In this document: in pieces, positions 33,953-43,117 of the stretch
How positions within the stretch are numbered: the stretch's first letter is position 1
How the letters are laid out: each line of letters begins with the position of its first letter
DNA from: Streptomyces sp. CB00455
GTDB taxonomy: Bacteria; Actinomycetota; Actinomycetes; Streptomycetales; Streptomycetaceae
Length of the DNA: 64,000 bases
Reading direction: 5' to 3'
Assembly (NCBI RefSeq): GCF_001905445.1
Contig: NZ_LIVQ01000006.1
Coordinates: forward strand, 310,001-374,000
Translations under genes and position numbers: made by a program
Notes under the pieces: generated by a model
What the model was told of the DNA's origin: nothing
What the model saw: only the letters and a program-made list of their open reading frames with translations
Database searches by the model: none

Positions 33953-35071
33953 GTGGCTGAGATCCAGATTCCCGCTGACATCAAGCCCGCCGACGGACGC
34001 TTCGGCGCGGGCCCCTCCAAGGTGCGGACCGAGGCGCTGGACGCCCTCGCCGCCACCGGAACCTCCCTGCTCGGAACCTCGCACCGCCAGGCCCCGGTCA
34101 AGAACCTGGTCGGCTCGGTGCGTCAGGGACTCCGGGACCTCTTCTCCCTCCCCGAGGGCTACGAGGTGATCCTGGGCAACGGCGGCTCCACCGCCTTCTG
34201 GGACATCGCGACCCACGGACTGATCGAGCGGAAGTCCCAGCACCTCACCTTCGGCGAGTTCTCCTCCAAGTTCGCCAAGGCCGCGAAGCTGGCGCCGTGG
34301 CTGGACGCCCCGTCCGTGATCTCCTCGGAGCCGGGCACGCACCCCGAGCCGTCCGCCGAGGCCGGTGTGGACGTGTACGCCTTCACGCACAACGAGACCT
34401 CCACGGGCGTCGCGGCTCCGGTCCGGCGCGTCGCGGGCGCCGACGCGGGGTCACTCGTCCTGGTGGACGCCACCTCCGGCGCCGGCGGTCTGCCGGTCGA
34501 CATCACCGAGACCGACGTCTACTACTTCGCCCCGCAGAAGTCCTTCGCCTCGGACGGCGGCCTGTGGCTGGCCGCGTTCTCCCCGGCCGCCCTGGAGCGG
34601 GCGCAGCGCGTGCACGACTCCGGCCGGCACGTCCCGGAGTTCTTCTCGCTGCCGACGGCGATCGACAACTCGCTGAAGAACCAGACGTACAACACCCCGG
34701 CGCTGTCCACCCTCTTCCTGCTGGACCAGCAGCTGGAGTGGATGAACGGCCAGGGCGGCCTCGAATTCACGACCGGCCGTACGGCGGCCAGCGCGCGCAA
34801 CCTGTACGGCTGGGCCGAGGCGTCCAAGTACGCGACCCCGTTCGTCGCGGACGCCGACAAGCGTTCCGCGGTCATCGGCACGATCGACTTCTCGGACGAC
34901 ATCGACGCCGCGGCCGTCGCCAAGGTGCTGCGTGCGAACGGCATCGTGGACACCGAGCCGTACCGCAAGCTCGGCCGCAACCAGCTCCGTGTGGCGATGT
35001 TCCCGGCGATCGACCCGGCGGACGTGCAGGCGCTCACGGCGTGCATCGACTACGTGATCGAGAAGCTGTAA
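33953..35071 (+). CDS. serC: phosphoserine aminotransferase
   Basis: A 372-residue PLP enzyme converting 3-phosphohydroxypyruvate to phosphoserine (serine synthesis; also a step of PLP synthesis in some bacteria). The PLP lysine lies in YYFAPQKSFASDGGLW; DATSGAGGLPVDI and GRFGAGPSKVRTEALDAL are the other family segments. It resembles the actinobacterial SerC branch. The GTG at 33953 has no Shine-Dalgarno sequence. Instead TACGCT (33941-33946) sits 6 nt before it, so the mRNA is probably leaderless. It ends in a very strong hairpin at 35092-35126. Confidence 0.95.
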   Translation: MAEIQIPADIKPADGRFGAGPSKVRTEALDALAATGTSLLGTSHRQAPVKNLVGSVRQGLRDLFSLPEGYEVILGNGGSTAFWDIATHGLIERKSQHLTFGEFSSKFAKAAKLAPWLDAPSVISSEPGTHPEPSAEAGVDVYAFTHNETSTGVAAPVRRVAGADAGSLVLVDATSGAGGLPVDITETDVYYFAPQKSFASDGGLWLAAFSPAALERAQRVHDSGRHVPEFFSLPTAIDNSLKNQTYNTPALSTLFLLDQQLEWMNGQGGLEFTTGRTAASARNLYGWAEASKYATPFVADADKRSAVIGTIDFSDDIDAAAVAKVLRANGIVDTEPYRKLGRNQLRVAMFPAIDPADVQALTACIDYVIEKL

Positions 35072-35091
35072 CGGACCGCGTGCAGCACGCG

Positions 35092-35126
35092 GGAGCCCCC
35101 GGTGACGTGTCGTCACCGGGGGCTCC
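35092..35126 (+). terminator. 16-bp perfect hairpin terminator of serC
   Basis: Arms GGAGCCCCCGGTGACG (35092-35107) and its exact complement (35111-35126) with loop TGT, 20 nt after the serC stop. A smaller GCGTGC/GCACGC hairpin precedes it. Confidence 0.9.
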
Positions 35127-35147
35127 GGCGTCCACGGCGGGGCCGGG

Positions 35148-35299
35148 CTGCGCCTGATCACCTGGGGCGGGGGCTCACCGCCGACCGCCACCCGGACGCC
35201 GGCGTCGTGGTCTTCGCCCACCTCACGACCGGAGGGCAGGACCGTACGCGCTACCTTCAGGAGTTCGCGGTACGGCAATTCTTGGAGGCAGCGGCGTGA
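35148..35299 (+). pseudogene. sortase-like C-terminal remnant (frameshifted, catalytic Cys replaced)
   Basis: One frame from 35148 reads LRLITWGG. After a run of Gs (35166-35173) the next frame reads LTADRHPDAGVVVFAHLTTG and continues to a TGA at 35297-35299. Joined, this matches my knowledge of class F-like sortase ends (LRLITCGG ... NVVVFAHL). Trp stands where the catalytic Cys should be, a one-base change, and one indel separates the halves. Only about 50 residues remain, starting right after the serC terminator. The stop overlaps the GTG of the next gene. Remnant status is inferred; no similarity search was run. Confidence 0.5.
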
Positions 35300-38200
35300 G
35301 CGTGCGAGTGACGGCGGCCCAGAGCGGCGTGGACCCCTTCGGCACGGCCCGGCTGCGGCGCGGAGTGCTCGACGCGTGGGGCGCCGGCCCTGCCCGGTTC
35401 CGCGAGGACGCCAACGCCGAGGAGGACCTGGCGCTCGGCGGGTACCGCGACCGGCTCGTCGTCGAGCTCGCGCAGAACGCCGCCGACGCCGCGGCCCGCG
35501 CCCGGGTGCCCGGCCGGCTGCGGCTCACCCTGCACCCCGGCGAGGACGGCCCCGCGGTGCTCGCCGTCGCCAACACCGGCGCCCCGCTGGACGCCACCGG
35601 CGTGGAGTCGCTGAGCACCCTGCGCGCCTCCGCCAAACGGGAGTCCACCGGCTCCGGCGACACCGTCGGCCGCTTCGGCGTCGGCTTCGCCGCCGTCCTC
35701 GCCGTCTGCGACGAACCCGCCGTCCTCGGCCGCCACGGCGGCGTCCGCTGGTCCCTGGCCGAGGCCCGCGAACTCGCCCGGGGCGCCGCCGTGGGCAGCC
35801 CCGGCCTCGGCGACGAACTGCGCCGCCGCGACGGCCACGTCCCGCTGCTGCGGCTCCCGCTGCCCGCCGAGGGCACCGCCCCCGAGGGCTACGACACCGT
35901 CGTGGTCCTCCCGCTGCGCGACACCGCCGCCGAGGACCTGGTGGAACGCCTCCTCGCCTCCATCGACGACGCCCTGCTGCTCACCCTGCCCGGGCTGCGC
36001 GAGGTCGTCGTGGAGACCCCGGCCGGCACCCGCGCCCTGCACCGCCGCGACGAAGGCCCCTACACGGTCGTCGAGGACTCCCTGACCGGCACCAACCGCT
36101 GGCGCACCGTCCACCACGGCGGCCCCATCGAGCGGGCCCTGCTCGCCGACCGGCCCGTCGAGGAGCGGCTGCGGCCCGCCTGGTCGCTGTCCTGGGCCGT
36201 GCCCGTCGACACCGAAGGCGCCCCGCTGCGCCCGGCGACCGCGCCCGTCGTGCACGCGCCGACCCCCACCGACGAGCCCCTGGGCATCCCGGCCCTGCTC
36301 ATCGCCACCCTGCCGCTGGACACCACCCGCCGACACCCCGCGCCGGGCCCGCTGACCGACTTCCTCGTGGAGCGCGCCGCCGACGCCTACGCCGAACTCC
36401 TCGGCGCCTGGGACCCGGTGACCACCGCCCTGGTCGACCTGGTCCCCGGCCCGCTCGGCAAGGGCGAACTGGACGGCGCCCTGCGGGCCGCCATCCTGCG
36501 CCGGCTCCCCCGTACCGCCTTCCTGGCGCCCGCCGCGGTCATGGAGCGGCCCGACGACGCCGGGGCCCGCGAGGCGCTGCGCCCCTTCGAAGCCGAGGTC
36601 GTGGAGGGCGCGGGCGCCGAGACCGTACGGGTCCTCGCCGAGGTCCTGCCGACCCTGCTCCCCGCCGGCCTGGAGCGCCGCTCCGAGCTGCGAGCCCTGG
36701 GCGTGGGCCGGCTCCCGCTCGGCGACGCCATCGAGCGGATCGCCGGCATCGAGCGGACCCCCGACTGGTGGCACCGGCTCTACGACAGCCTGGCCGGGGT
36801 GGACCCCGACCGGCTGTCCGGGCTGCCCGTGCCGCTCGCCGACGGCCGCACCGCGATCGGCCCCCGGCACATCCTGCTGCCCGGCGCGGACACGTCCCCG
36901 GGCGCGACGACGGACCTGGCCCGGCTGGGCCTGAAGGTGGCCCACCCGGACGCCGCGCACCCGCTGCTGGAGAAGCTCGGCGCCCTCCCGGCCACCGCGC
37001 GGGCCGTGCTGACCACGCCGCAGGTGCGGGCCGCCGTCGCCGCCTCCCTCGACGCCGGGGAGATCTGGGACGAGGACGCCGACGCCCTGGACGCCGACGA
37101 ACTGGCCGAGGTCGTCCTGGGCCTGGTCCGCGACGCCGGCCTGGCGCCGGGCGACGAGCCCTGGCTGGCCGCCCTGGCCCTGCCCGACGAGGACGGCGAA
37201 CTCACCCCGGCCGGCGAGCTGCTGCTGCCGGGCTCGCCCCTCGCCTCGGTGATCCGCGAGGACGAGATCCCCTACCTCGACGCCGAGCTGGCTTCCCGGT
37301 GGGACGCCGACACCCTCACCGCCTGCGGGGTGCTGGCCGCCTTCCAGCTGGTCCGCGCCACCGACGTGGTCCTGGACCCGGACGAACTGGAGCCGCGCGA
37401 GGGCGACTTCGCCGAGCCCGACGACGCCGGCCTGCTGGACGCCGTGGACGTGTGGTGCGAGGACGTGCTCGACCAGCTGCCGGACACCCCCGTGCCGCCG
37501 GTGGCGACCGAACTCGTCGCCGTGCGCGACCTCGACCTCGTCGACGACGACTGCTGGCCGCAGGCCCTGGCCATGCTCGCGCAGCCCCCGCTGCGCGACG
37601 CGCTCACCCAGCCCGTGCGGGTGCTGCTCCCGGACGGGACCACGCAGTCCGTGCGCCCGTACACGGCCTGGTGGCTGCGTGACCACCCGGTGCTCGACGG
37701 CCGGCGCCCGGCCGGCCTGCGCGCGGCGGGCGGCGACCCGCTGCTGGAGGGCCTGTACACCCCGGCGGACGCGACCGGCTTCGAGGACGAGCAGGTCCTG
37801 CGGGCGCTGGGCGTACGGACCACGGTGCGCGCCCTGCTGGACGAGCCCGGCGGCGCGGCCGAACTGCTGGGCCGCCTCGCCGACCCGGACCGGGAGGTGA
37901 CCGGCCACCGCCTGCACGGTCTGTACGCGGCCCTGTCCGGCCTGGACCCCGAGCAGGTCACCCTCCCCGACGAGCTGCGCGCGGTGGTGGACGGCGAGGT
38001 CCGCGTCGTGGACGCGACCGAGGCGGTCATCGCCGACGCCCCCGACCTGCTGCCCCTCACGCGGGGCCTCCCGCTGCTGCCGGTGGCGCCGTCCCGCGCG
38101 GCCGACCTGGCGGAGCTGCTCCAGGTCCGGCGCCTGTCGCAGACGGTCCCGGCGGAGGTGACCACCCCGGGCGAGGAGCACGAGGTCCCCGAGCCGGTCC

Positions 38201-38442
38201 GCGCCCTGCTGGGCCCGGCCACCCCGGCCACGTACGTCGAGCACGAGGAGCTGGTCGCGGGCGGCGTCGAGCTGGACTGGCGCCTCACCCCCGACGGCAC
38301 CCTGCACGCCTCCACCCTGGAGGGCGTGGCCGCCGGCCTGGCCTGGTCGGCGGGCCAGTGGCCGCGCCGCTTCGAGGTGGCGGCCCTCCTGGAGGACCCC
38401 ACCCGCACGGCGGAACTGGCCCGCGACCGCTGGTTCGACTAG
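35296..38442 (+). CDS. large ATP-binding protein with sacsin/HSP90-type ATPase domain
   Basis: A 1048-residue protein. The N-terminal 250 residues contain the Bergerat ATP fold: LVVELAQNAADAAARARVPG (N-box), VLAVANTGAPLDATGVESL (G1 box) and GRFGVGFAAVLAV (G2 box). This is the sacsin/HSP90-like type. The remaining 800 residues are Leu/Asp/Glu-rich without recognised enzymatic motifs. Sacsin-like proteins are thought to be chaperones; the bacterial role is not established, and some relatives are linked to defence. The GTG at 35296 follows GGAGG. Its TAG stop lies inside the dispersed 25-bp motif, convergent with the P-type ATPase gene. Confidence 0.83.
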   Translation: MSVRVTAAQSGVDPFGTARLRRGVLDAWGAGPARFREDANAEEDLALGGYRDRLVVELAQNAADAAARARVPGRLRLTLHPGEDGPAVLAVANTGAPLDATGVESLSTLRASAKRESTGSGDTVGRFGVGFAAVLAVCDEPAVLGRHGGVRWSLAEARELARGAAVGSPGLGDELRRRDGHVPLLRLPLPAEGTAPEGYDTVVVLPLRDTAAEDLVERLLASIDDALLLTLPGLREVVVETPAGTRALHRRDEGPYTVVEDSLTGTNRWRTVHHGGPIERALLADRPVEERLRPAWSLSWAVPVDTEGAPLRPATAPVVHAPTPTDEPLGIPALLIATLPLDTTRRHPAPGPLTDFLVERAADAYAELLGAWDPVTTALVDLVPGPLGKGELDGALRAAILRRLPRTAFLAPAAVMERPDDAGAREALRPFEAEVVEGAGAETVRVLAEVLPTLLPAGLERRSELRALGVGRLPLGDAIERIAGIERTPDWWHRLYDSLAGVDPDRLSGLPVPLADGRTAIGPRHILLPGADTSPGATTDLARLGLKVAHPDAAHPLLEKLGALPATARAVLTTPQVRAAVAASLDAGEIWDEDADALDADELAEVVLGLVRDAGLAPGDEPWLAALALPDEDGELTPAGELLLPGSPLASVIREDEIPYLDAELASRWDADTLTACGVLAAFQLVRATDVVLDPDELEPREGDFAEPDDAGLLDAVDVWCEDVLDQLPDTPVPPVATELVAVRDLDLVDDDCWPQALAMLAQPPLRDALTQPVRVLLPDGTTQSVRPYTAWWLRDHPVLDGRRPAGLRAAGGDPLLEGLYTPADATGFEDEQVLRALGVRTTVRALLDEPGGAAELLGRLADPDREVTGHRLHGLYAALSGLDPEQVTLPDELRAVVDGEVRVVDATEAVIADAPDLLPLTRGLPLLPVAPSRAADLAELLQVRRLSQTVPAEVTTPGEEHEVPEPVRALLGPATPATYVEHEELVAGGVELDWRLTPDGTLHASTLEGVAAGLAWSAGQWPRRFEVAALLEDPTRTAELARDRWFD

Positions 38443-38463
38443 TGCTGTGACCGGAAGGGTTCA
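38439..38463 (+). repeat. dispersed 25-bp motif, copy 2
   Basis: Begins CTAGTGCTGTGACCGG and ends AAGGGTTCA. Its TAG is the stop codon of the sacsin-like gene, and its final TCA is the reverse complement of the TGA stop of the P-type ATPase gene. The motif therefore fills the whole convergent gap. Confidence 0.85.
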
Positions 38464-40926
38464 GGCGGGGAACCTGCGGTCGACCCACCGGAAGGTGAAC
38501 TCGATCAGGGTCGCGGCGGCCGCGGCGACGGCCACCGCGACCCACGGCATCGTCACGCCCTCCAGCTTGAGCTGGAAGAAGGTCTGGAGCCACGGGACCG
38601 CCAGCACGATCAGGAAGGCACCCGCCATGGCGCCCACCAGCCCCACCCGCCACCACGTGTACGGGCGGGCGATGATCGCCAGCACCCACATCGAGGTCAG
38701 GAACAGGGTGAGGGTCGCCGCGCTGGTCTCGGGCTTCAGTGCGTCGGGGCCGCCGTAGTGGTGGCGGGCGGCGAGGTAGGTCACGAAGGTGGCCGTTGCG
38801 GCGATCACACCGCCCGGGATGGCGTAGCGCATCACCCGTTTCACGAAGTGCGGCCTGGCGCGCTCCTTGTTCGGCGCCAGGGCCAGGAAGAAGGCGGGGA
38901 TGCCGATGGTGAGCGTGGACAGCAGCGTCAGGTGGCGGGGCAGGAAGGGGTATTCGACCTGTGAGCAGACCACGAGGACGGCCAGCAGCACCGAGTAGAC
39001 CGTCTTGGTGAGGAAGAGGGTGGCCACCCGGGTGATGTTGCCGATGACCCGGCGCCCTTCGGCGACCACCGCGGGGAGGGTCGAGAAGCTGTTGTTCAGG
39101 AGCACGATCTGGGCGACGGCGCGGGTGGCCTCCGAGCCCGATCCCATCGAGACGCCGATGTCCGCGTCCTTCAGGGCCAGGACGTCGTTGACGCCGTCGC
39201 CCGTCATGGCGACCGTGTGGCCCCTGGACTGGAGGGCGGCGACCATGTCCCGCTTCTGCTGCGGGGTGACGCGCCCGAAGACGGCGCTGCCGTCGAGGGC
39301 CGCGGCCATCTCCGCCCGCTCGGCCGGGAGTTCCCGGGCGTCGACGGTGTGCTCCGCGCCGGGCAGCCCCAGCTTGCCGGCGACCGCGCCGACGGAGACG
39401 GCGTTGTCGCCGGAGATGACCTTCGCCGTGACGTCCTGGTCCTCGAAGTAGCGCAGGGTGTCGGCGGCGTCGGGGCGCAGCCGCTGCTCCAGGACGACCA
39501 GGGCGGTCGGGCGGACGCCGCGGGTGACGGCCGGGTCGTCCAGTTCGCGGGCGGAGCGGGCGAGCAGGAGGACCCGCAGGCCCCGGGCGTTCAGCGCGTC
39601 GGTCTCGTCGAGCGCCGGGTCCCCGGCGGGCAGCAGGACGTCGGGGGCGCCGAGCAGCCAGGTGTTGTTCTCGCCGTCGCCCTCGCTGAAGCTGGCGCCG
39701 CTGTACTTGCGGGCGGAGGAGAAGGGGAGGGACTCGGTGCAGCGCCACTCCGCGCTGTCCGGGTAGGCGTCGATGATCGCCTGGAGGCTGGCGTTGGGTC
39801 GCGGGTCGGACTCGCCGAGGGCGCCGAGCACCTTCTTGACGTAACCGGGCTCCGCGCCTGCGAGCGGGCGGAGCTCGGTGACGTCCATGCCGCCCTCGGT
39901 GAGGGTGCCGGTCTTGTCGAGGCAGACCACGTCCACGCGGGCGAGACCCTCGATGGCGGGCAGCTCCTGGACCAGGCACTGTTTGCGGCCGAGCCGGATG
40001 ACGCCGATCGCGAAGGCCACGGAGGTGAGCAGGACGAGCCCCTCGGGGATCATCGGGACGATGCCGCCGACGGCCCGGGCGATGGCGTCCTTCAGGTCGT
40101 CGTCCTTGACCACCAGCTGGCTGATGACCAGGCCGATCGAGGTCGGGATCATCATCCAGGTGACGTACTTGAGGACGGTGGAGATGCCGGAGCGCAGCTC
40201 GGAGTGGACGAGCGTGAAACGGGAGGCCTCTTCGGCCAACTGGGCGGCGTAGGCCTCGCGGCCGACCTTGGTGGCGGTGAAGGCGCCGCCGCCGGCCACG
40301 ACGAAGGAGCCGGACATGACCGGGTCGCCGGGTTTCTTCAGGACGGGGTCGGCCTCGCCGGTGAGCAGGGACTCGTCGATCTCCAGTCCGTCGGCCTCCC
40401 CGGCCGTTCCGTCGACGACGACCTTGTCGCCGGGACCCAGTTCGATGACGTCGCCGAGGACGATTTCGGAGGTGGAGATCTCCGCGGTGCGGCCGTCGCG
40501 GCGCACGCTCGGTCTGGCCTCGCCGATGACGGCGAGGCCGTCGAGGGTCTTCTTGGCGCGCAGTTCCTGGACGATGCCGATGCCGGTGTTCGCGATGATC
40601 ACGAAGCCGAAGAGGCTGTCCTGGATCGGCGCGACGAAGATCATGACCACCCAGAGCACGCCGATGATCGCGTTGAAGCGGGTGAAGACGTTGCCCCGGA
40701 CGATGTCGGTGGCGGACCGCGAGGAGCGTGCGGGGACATCGTTGACGTCCCCGCGGGCGACGCGTTCGGCGACCTCGGCGGTGCTCAGACCGCCCGGCTC
40801 GAACCGCGGAGCGGGCGGCCGCACGGGGTGTGCGGGATCCGGCTCCGAGCCCGCGTCGACGCCGGGACCGGCGGCCCCGCCGCCCGGCTCCGGCCCCTCG
40901 GATTCGGTCTTCGCCCGCTGCGTCAT
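38461..40926 (-). CDS. ctpE: cation-translocating P-type ATPase, CtpE-like
   Basis: An 821-residue P-type ATPase. The phosphorylation site is in CLDKTGTLTEGG, the TGES-like actuator loop is LLTGEADPV, the ion-path helix contains PMIPEGLVLLTS, and the hinge is MTGDGVNDVLALKDADIG. About ten transmembrane helices are visible. The whole sequence, from RGDVNDVPARSSRSATDIVRG onward, follows Mycobacterium tuberculosis CtpE (reported Ca2+ uptake) in my recollection, hence the symbol. A Pro/Gly-rich extension of about 45 residues precedes the family start. The ATG at 40926 has only a weak Shine-Dalgarno sequence. The ion is inferred from CtpE. Confidence 0.87.
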   Translation of the reverse strand: MTQRAKTESEGPEPGGGAAGPGVDAGSEPDPAHPVRPPAPRFEPGGLSTAEVAERVARGDVNDVPARSSRSATDIVRGNVFTRFNAIIGVLWVVMIFVAPIQDSLFGFVIIANTGIGIVQELRAKKTLDGLAVIGEARPSVRRDGRTAEISTSEIVLGDVIELGPGDKVVVDGTAGEADGLEIDESLLTGEADPVLKKPGDPVMSGSFVVAGGGAFTATKVGREAYAAQLAEEASRFTLVHSELRSGISTVLKYVTWMMIPTSIGLVISQLVVKDDDLKDAIARAVGGIVPMIPEGLVLLTSVAFAIGVIRLGRKQCLVQELPAIEGLARVDVVCLDKTGTLTEGGMDVTELRPLAGAEPGYVKKVLGALGESDPRPNASLQAIIDAYPDSAEWRCTESLPFSSARKYSGASFSEGDGENNTWLLGAPDVLLPAGDPALDETDALNARGLRVLLLARSARELDDPAVTRGVRPTALVVLEQRLRPDAADTLRYFEDQDVTAKVISGDNAVSVGAVAGKLGLPGAEHTVDARELPAERAEMAAALDGSAVFGRVTPQQKRDMVAALQSRGHTVAMTGDGVNDVLALKDADIGVSMGSGSEATRAVAQIVLLNNSFSTLPAVVAEGRRVIGNITRVATLFLTKTVYSVLLAVLVVCSQVEYPFLPRHLTLLSTLTIGIPAFFLALAPNKERARPHFVKRVMRYAIPGGVIAATATFVTYLAARHHYGGPDALKPETSAATLTLFLTSMWVLAIIARPYTWWRVGLVGAMAGAFLIVLAVPWLQTFFQLKLEGVTMPWVAVAVAAAAATLIEFTFRWVDRRFPA

Positions 40927-41109
40927 GCTTTCGACGTTAAGCGCGGTCCGAACGGTTCACCCGCCGAGGACCCGGACGTTCCGGCGTCGGGAGGACCGGG
41001 ACCGTCCCCCGGGGGGTCCCCCGGCAGTCCACCGGATCGACCACGGGACCCCGCCCTGTCGCAGGGTTGACCCAGGGTCTGGCGCAGGTCTGGCGATTCC
41101 AGCCCGCCG

Positions 41110-41502
41110 CTAGCCCGCCTGGCCCTGCTGACCCTGGTGACCCTGCTGGTCCTGCTGGTCCTGCTGGTCCTGCTGGTCCTGCTGGTCGGGCCGGCCCGGC
41201 AGGCCCGGCTGCGGAGCCGGTCCGGCCGCTTCCGGCACGTCCGGGCCGCCGGCCTGCTCGGCGGCATGCCGCTTGAGCGCCGCGTCGCGGCCGCGGACGT
41301 ACCAGATGCCGATCAGGCCGAGGAAGCCGCCGGCCGCGCACGTCCAGACCCACCAGAGCTGGCCGCGGTCGGAGAACCATCCGTAGAAGGGGAGCTGCAC
41401 GACGAAGAGGGCGAACCAGAGGATCGTGCCGCCGGTGACGGTCGCGACGACCGGCCCCTCCAGGGGCTCCGGAGCCTCGTGTTGCGCAGTCCATTTCGCC
41501 AT
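41110..41502 (-). CDS. DUF2530 membrane protein
   Basis: A 130-residue protein with two transmembrane helices (GTILWFALFVVQLPFYGWF and WVWTCAAGGFLGLIGIWYV), then a cytoplasmic tail. The tail ends in a Gln/Asp repeat (DQQ units) coded by five 9-bp DNA repeats. DUF2530 is an actinobacterial family of unknown function. It is transcribed away from the purine permease gene; the pairing of these two is common in Streptomyces as far as I recall. The ATG at 41502 is the start. Confidence 0.85.
   Translation of the reverse strand: MAKWTAQHEAPEPLEGPVVATVTGGTILWFALFVVQLPFYGWFSDRGQLWWVWTCAAGGFLGLIGIWYVRGRDAALKRHAAEQAGGPDVPEAAGPAPQPGLPGRPDQQDQQDQQDQQDQQGHQGQQGQAG
41142..41186. repeat. 9-bp tandem repeat CCTGCTGGT, five exact copies
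   Basis: Five identical units within the DUF2530 gene give the peptide repeat Asp-Gln-Gln in the C-terminal tail. In-frame unit length keeps the gene open, so copy number can vary without frameshift. Confidence 0.92.
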
Positions 41503-41630
41503 GCGGCCAGTCTAGGTGCGCCCGTGCGGGTTCTACGCGCGGAGATGGACGGCCCTTCGTTCATGTGTTCATACTGAAACGGTTTGGGCGTGGCCCATTT
41601 TCTTCGTATGAACCACCCAATGAGGACCGT

Positions 41631-43085
41631 ATGAGCAGCCCGGCCCCCGCCCCCGCGCCCACGAACCCGGAGCAGCCTTCCCGGGAGAGCTCGGGCATGG
41701 ACGGCTACTTCAAGATCTCCGAGCGCGGCTCGACCGTGTCCCGCGAGATCCGCGGCGGCCTCGCGACCTTCTTCGCGATGGCCTACATCATCGTGCTGAA
41801 CCCGATCATCCTGGGCAGCGCGAAGGACATGTACGGGCACCAGCTCGACGGCGGCCAGCTGGTCACCGCCACCGTCCTGACGGCCGCCTTCTCCACGCTC
41901 CTCATGGGCGTCATCGGCAACGTCCCGATCGCGCTGGCGGCCGGCCTCGGCGTCAACACGGTCGTGGCCCTCCAGCTCGCCCCCCGCATGAGCTGGCCCG
42001 ACGCCATGGGCATGGTGGTCCTGGCCGGCTTCGTGGTCATGCTGCTGGTCGCCACCGGCCTGCGCGAGCGGGTCATGAACGCCGTCCCGCTGGGCCTGCG
42101 CAAGGGCATCGCCATCGGCATCGGCCTGTTCATCCTGCTGATCGGCCTGGTCGACTCCGGCTTCGTCTCCCGCATCCCCGACGCCGCGCACACCACGGTC
42201 CCGCTCCAGCTCGGCCTCAACGGCCACCTGGACGGCTGGCCCGTACTGATCTTCGTGATCGGCGTGCTGCTGACCCTGGCCCTGATGATCCGCAAGGTGC
42301 CGGGCGCGATCCTGATCTCGATCATCGCGATGACCGTCGTCGCCGTGGCCGTCCAGCTGATCACCCGGATGCCCGCCGAGGCCTGGGGCCTCACCGTCCC
42401 CGAGTGGCCGGGCAACCCGGTGGCCGCCCCCGATTTCGGTCTCGTCGGCCAGGTCAGCCTGTTCGGCGGCTTCGGCAAGGTCGGCGTACTGACCGGCGTC
42501 CTGTTCGTCTTCACCGTGCTGCTGTCCTGCTTCTTCGACGCCATGGGCACGATCCTCGGTGTCGGCGACGAGGCGAAGCTGATCGACCGGGACGGCAACT
42601 TCCCCGGCATCAACAAGGTCCTGCTGATCGACGGCCTGGCCGTCGCCTCCGGCGGCGCGACCTCCTCCTCGGCCACCACCTGCTTCGTGGAGTCCACGGC
42701 CGGGGTCGGCGAGGGCGCCCGTACGGGCCTGGCCAACGTGGTGACGGGCGCCCTCTTCGCGGTGGCGCTGTTCCTCACCCCGCTCGCCACGATGGTCCCC
42801 TCGCAGGCGGCCACCCCCGCCCTGGTGGCGGTCGGCTTCCTGATCACGGCGGGGTCGGTCAGGGACATCGACTGGAGCGACTTCACCATCGCCGTCCCGG
42901 CCTTCCTGGCCATGGTGATGATGCCCTTCACCTACTCGATCACCAACGGCATCGGCATCGGCTTCGTGAGCTTCTGCGCGCTGCGCCTGGCGACCGGCCG
43001 GGGCCGGGGGGTCCCGGTGGCGATGTACGTCGTGGCGGCGGTGTTCGTCTTCTACTACGCGATGCCGGCGCTCGGCCTCACGTAG
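41631..43085 (+). CDS. NCS2-family purine permease (AzgA/GhxP-like)
   Basis: A 484-residue transporter with 12-14 helices. TFFAMAYIIVLNPIIL is near the start, and SSATTCFVESTAGVGEGART is the substrate/proton region characteristic of AzgA-type hypoxanthine/guanine/adenine transporters. FDAMGTILGVGDEAKL is another family segment. The ATG at 41631 has GAGG 6 nt upstream. It is divergent from the DUF2530 gene across about 130 bp. Which purine is carried is not certain. A drop in folding-energy-rich sequence after the stop gives no clear terminator. Confidence 0.9.
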   Translation: MSSPAPAPAPTNPEQPSRESSGMDGYFKISERGSTVSREIRGGLATFFAMAYIIVLNPIILGSAKDMYGHQLDGGQLVTATVLTAAFSTLLMGVIGNVPIALAAGLGVNTVVALQLAPRMSWPDAMGMVVLAGFVVMLLVATGLRERVMNAVPLGLRKGIAIGIGLFILLIGLVDSGFVSRIPDAAHTTVPLQLGLNGHLDGWPVLIFVIGVLLTLALMIRKVPGAILISIIAMTVVAVAVQLITRMPAEAWGLTVPEWPGNPVAAPDFGLVGQVSLFGGFGKVGVLTGVLFVFTVLLSCFFDAMGTILGVGDEAKLIDRDGNFPGINKVLLIDGLAVASGGATSSSATTCFVESTAGVGEGARTGLANVVTGALFAVALFLTPLATMVPSQAATPALVAVGFLITAGSVRDIDWSDFTIAVPAFLAMVMMPFTYSITNGIGIGFVSFCALRLATGRGRGVPVAMYVVAAVFVFYYAMPALGLT

Positions 43086-43117
43086 CCCGCCCCGGGCTCA
43101 CACCGGCTCCCGCCGGC

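Noticed and set aside
35257..38307. 1016-codon minus-strand open frame
   Set aside because: Antisense to the sacsin-like gene, whose ATPase boxes establish the true strand.
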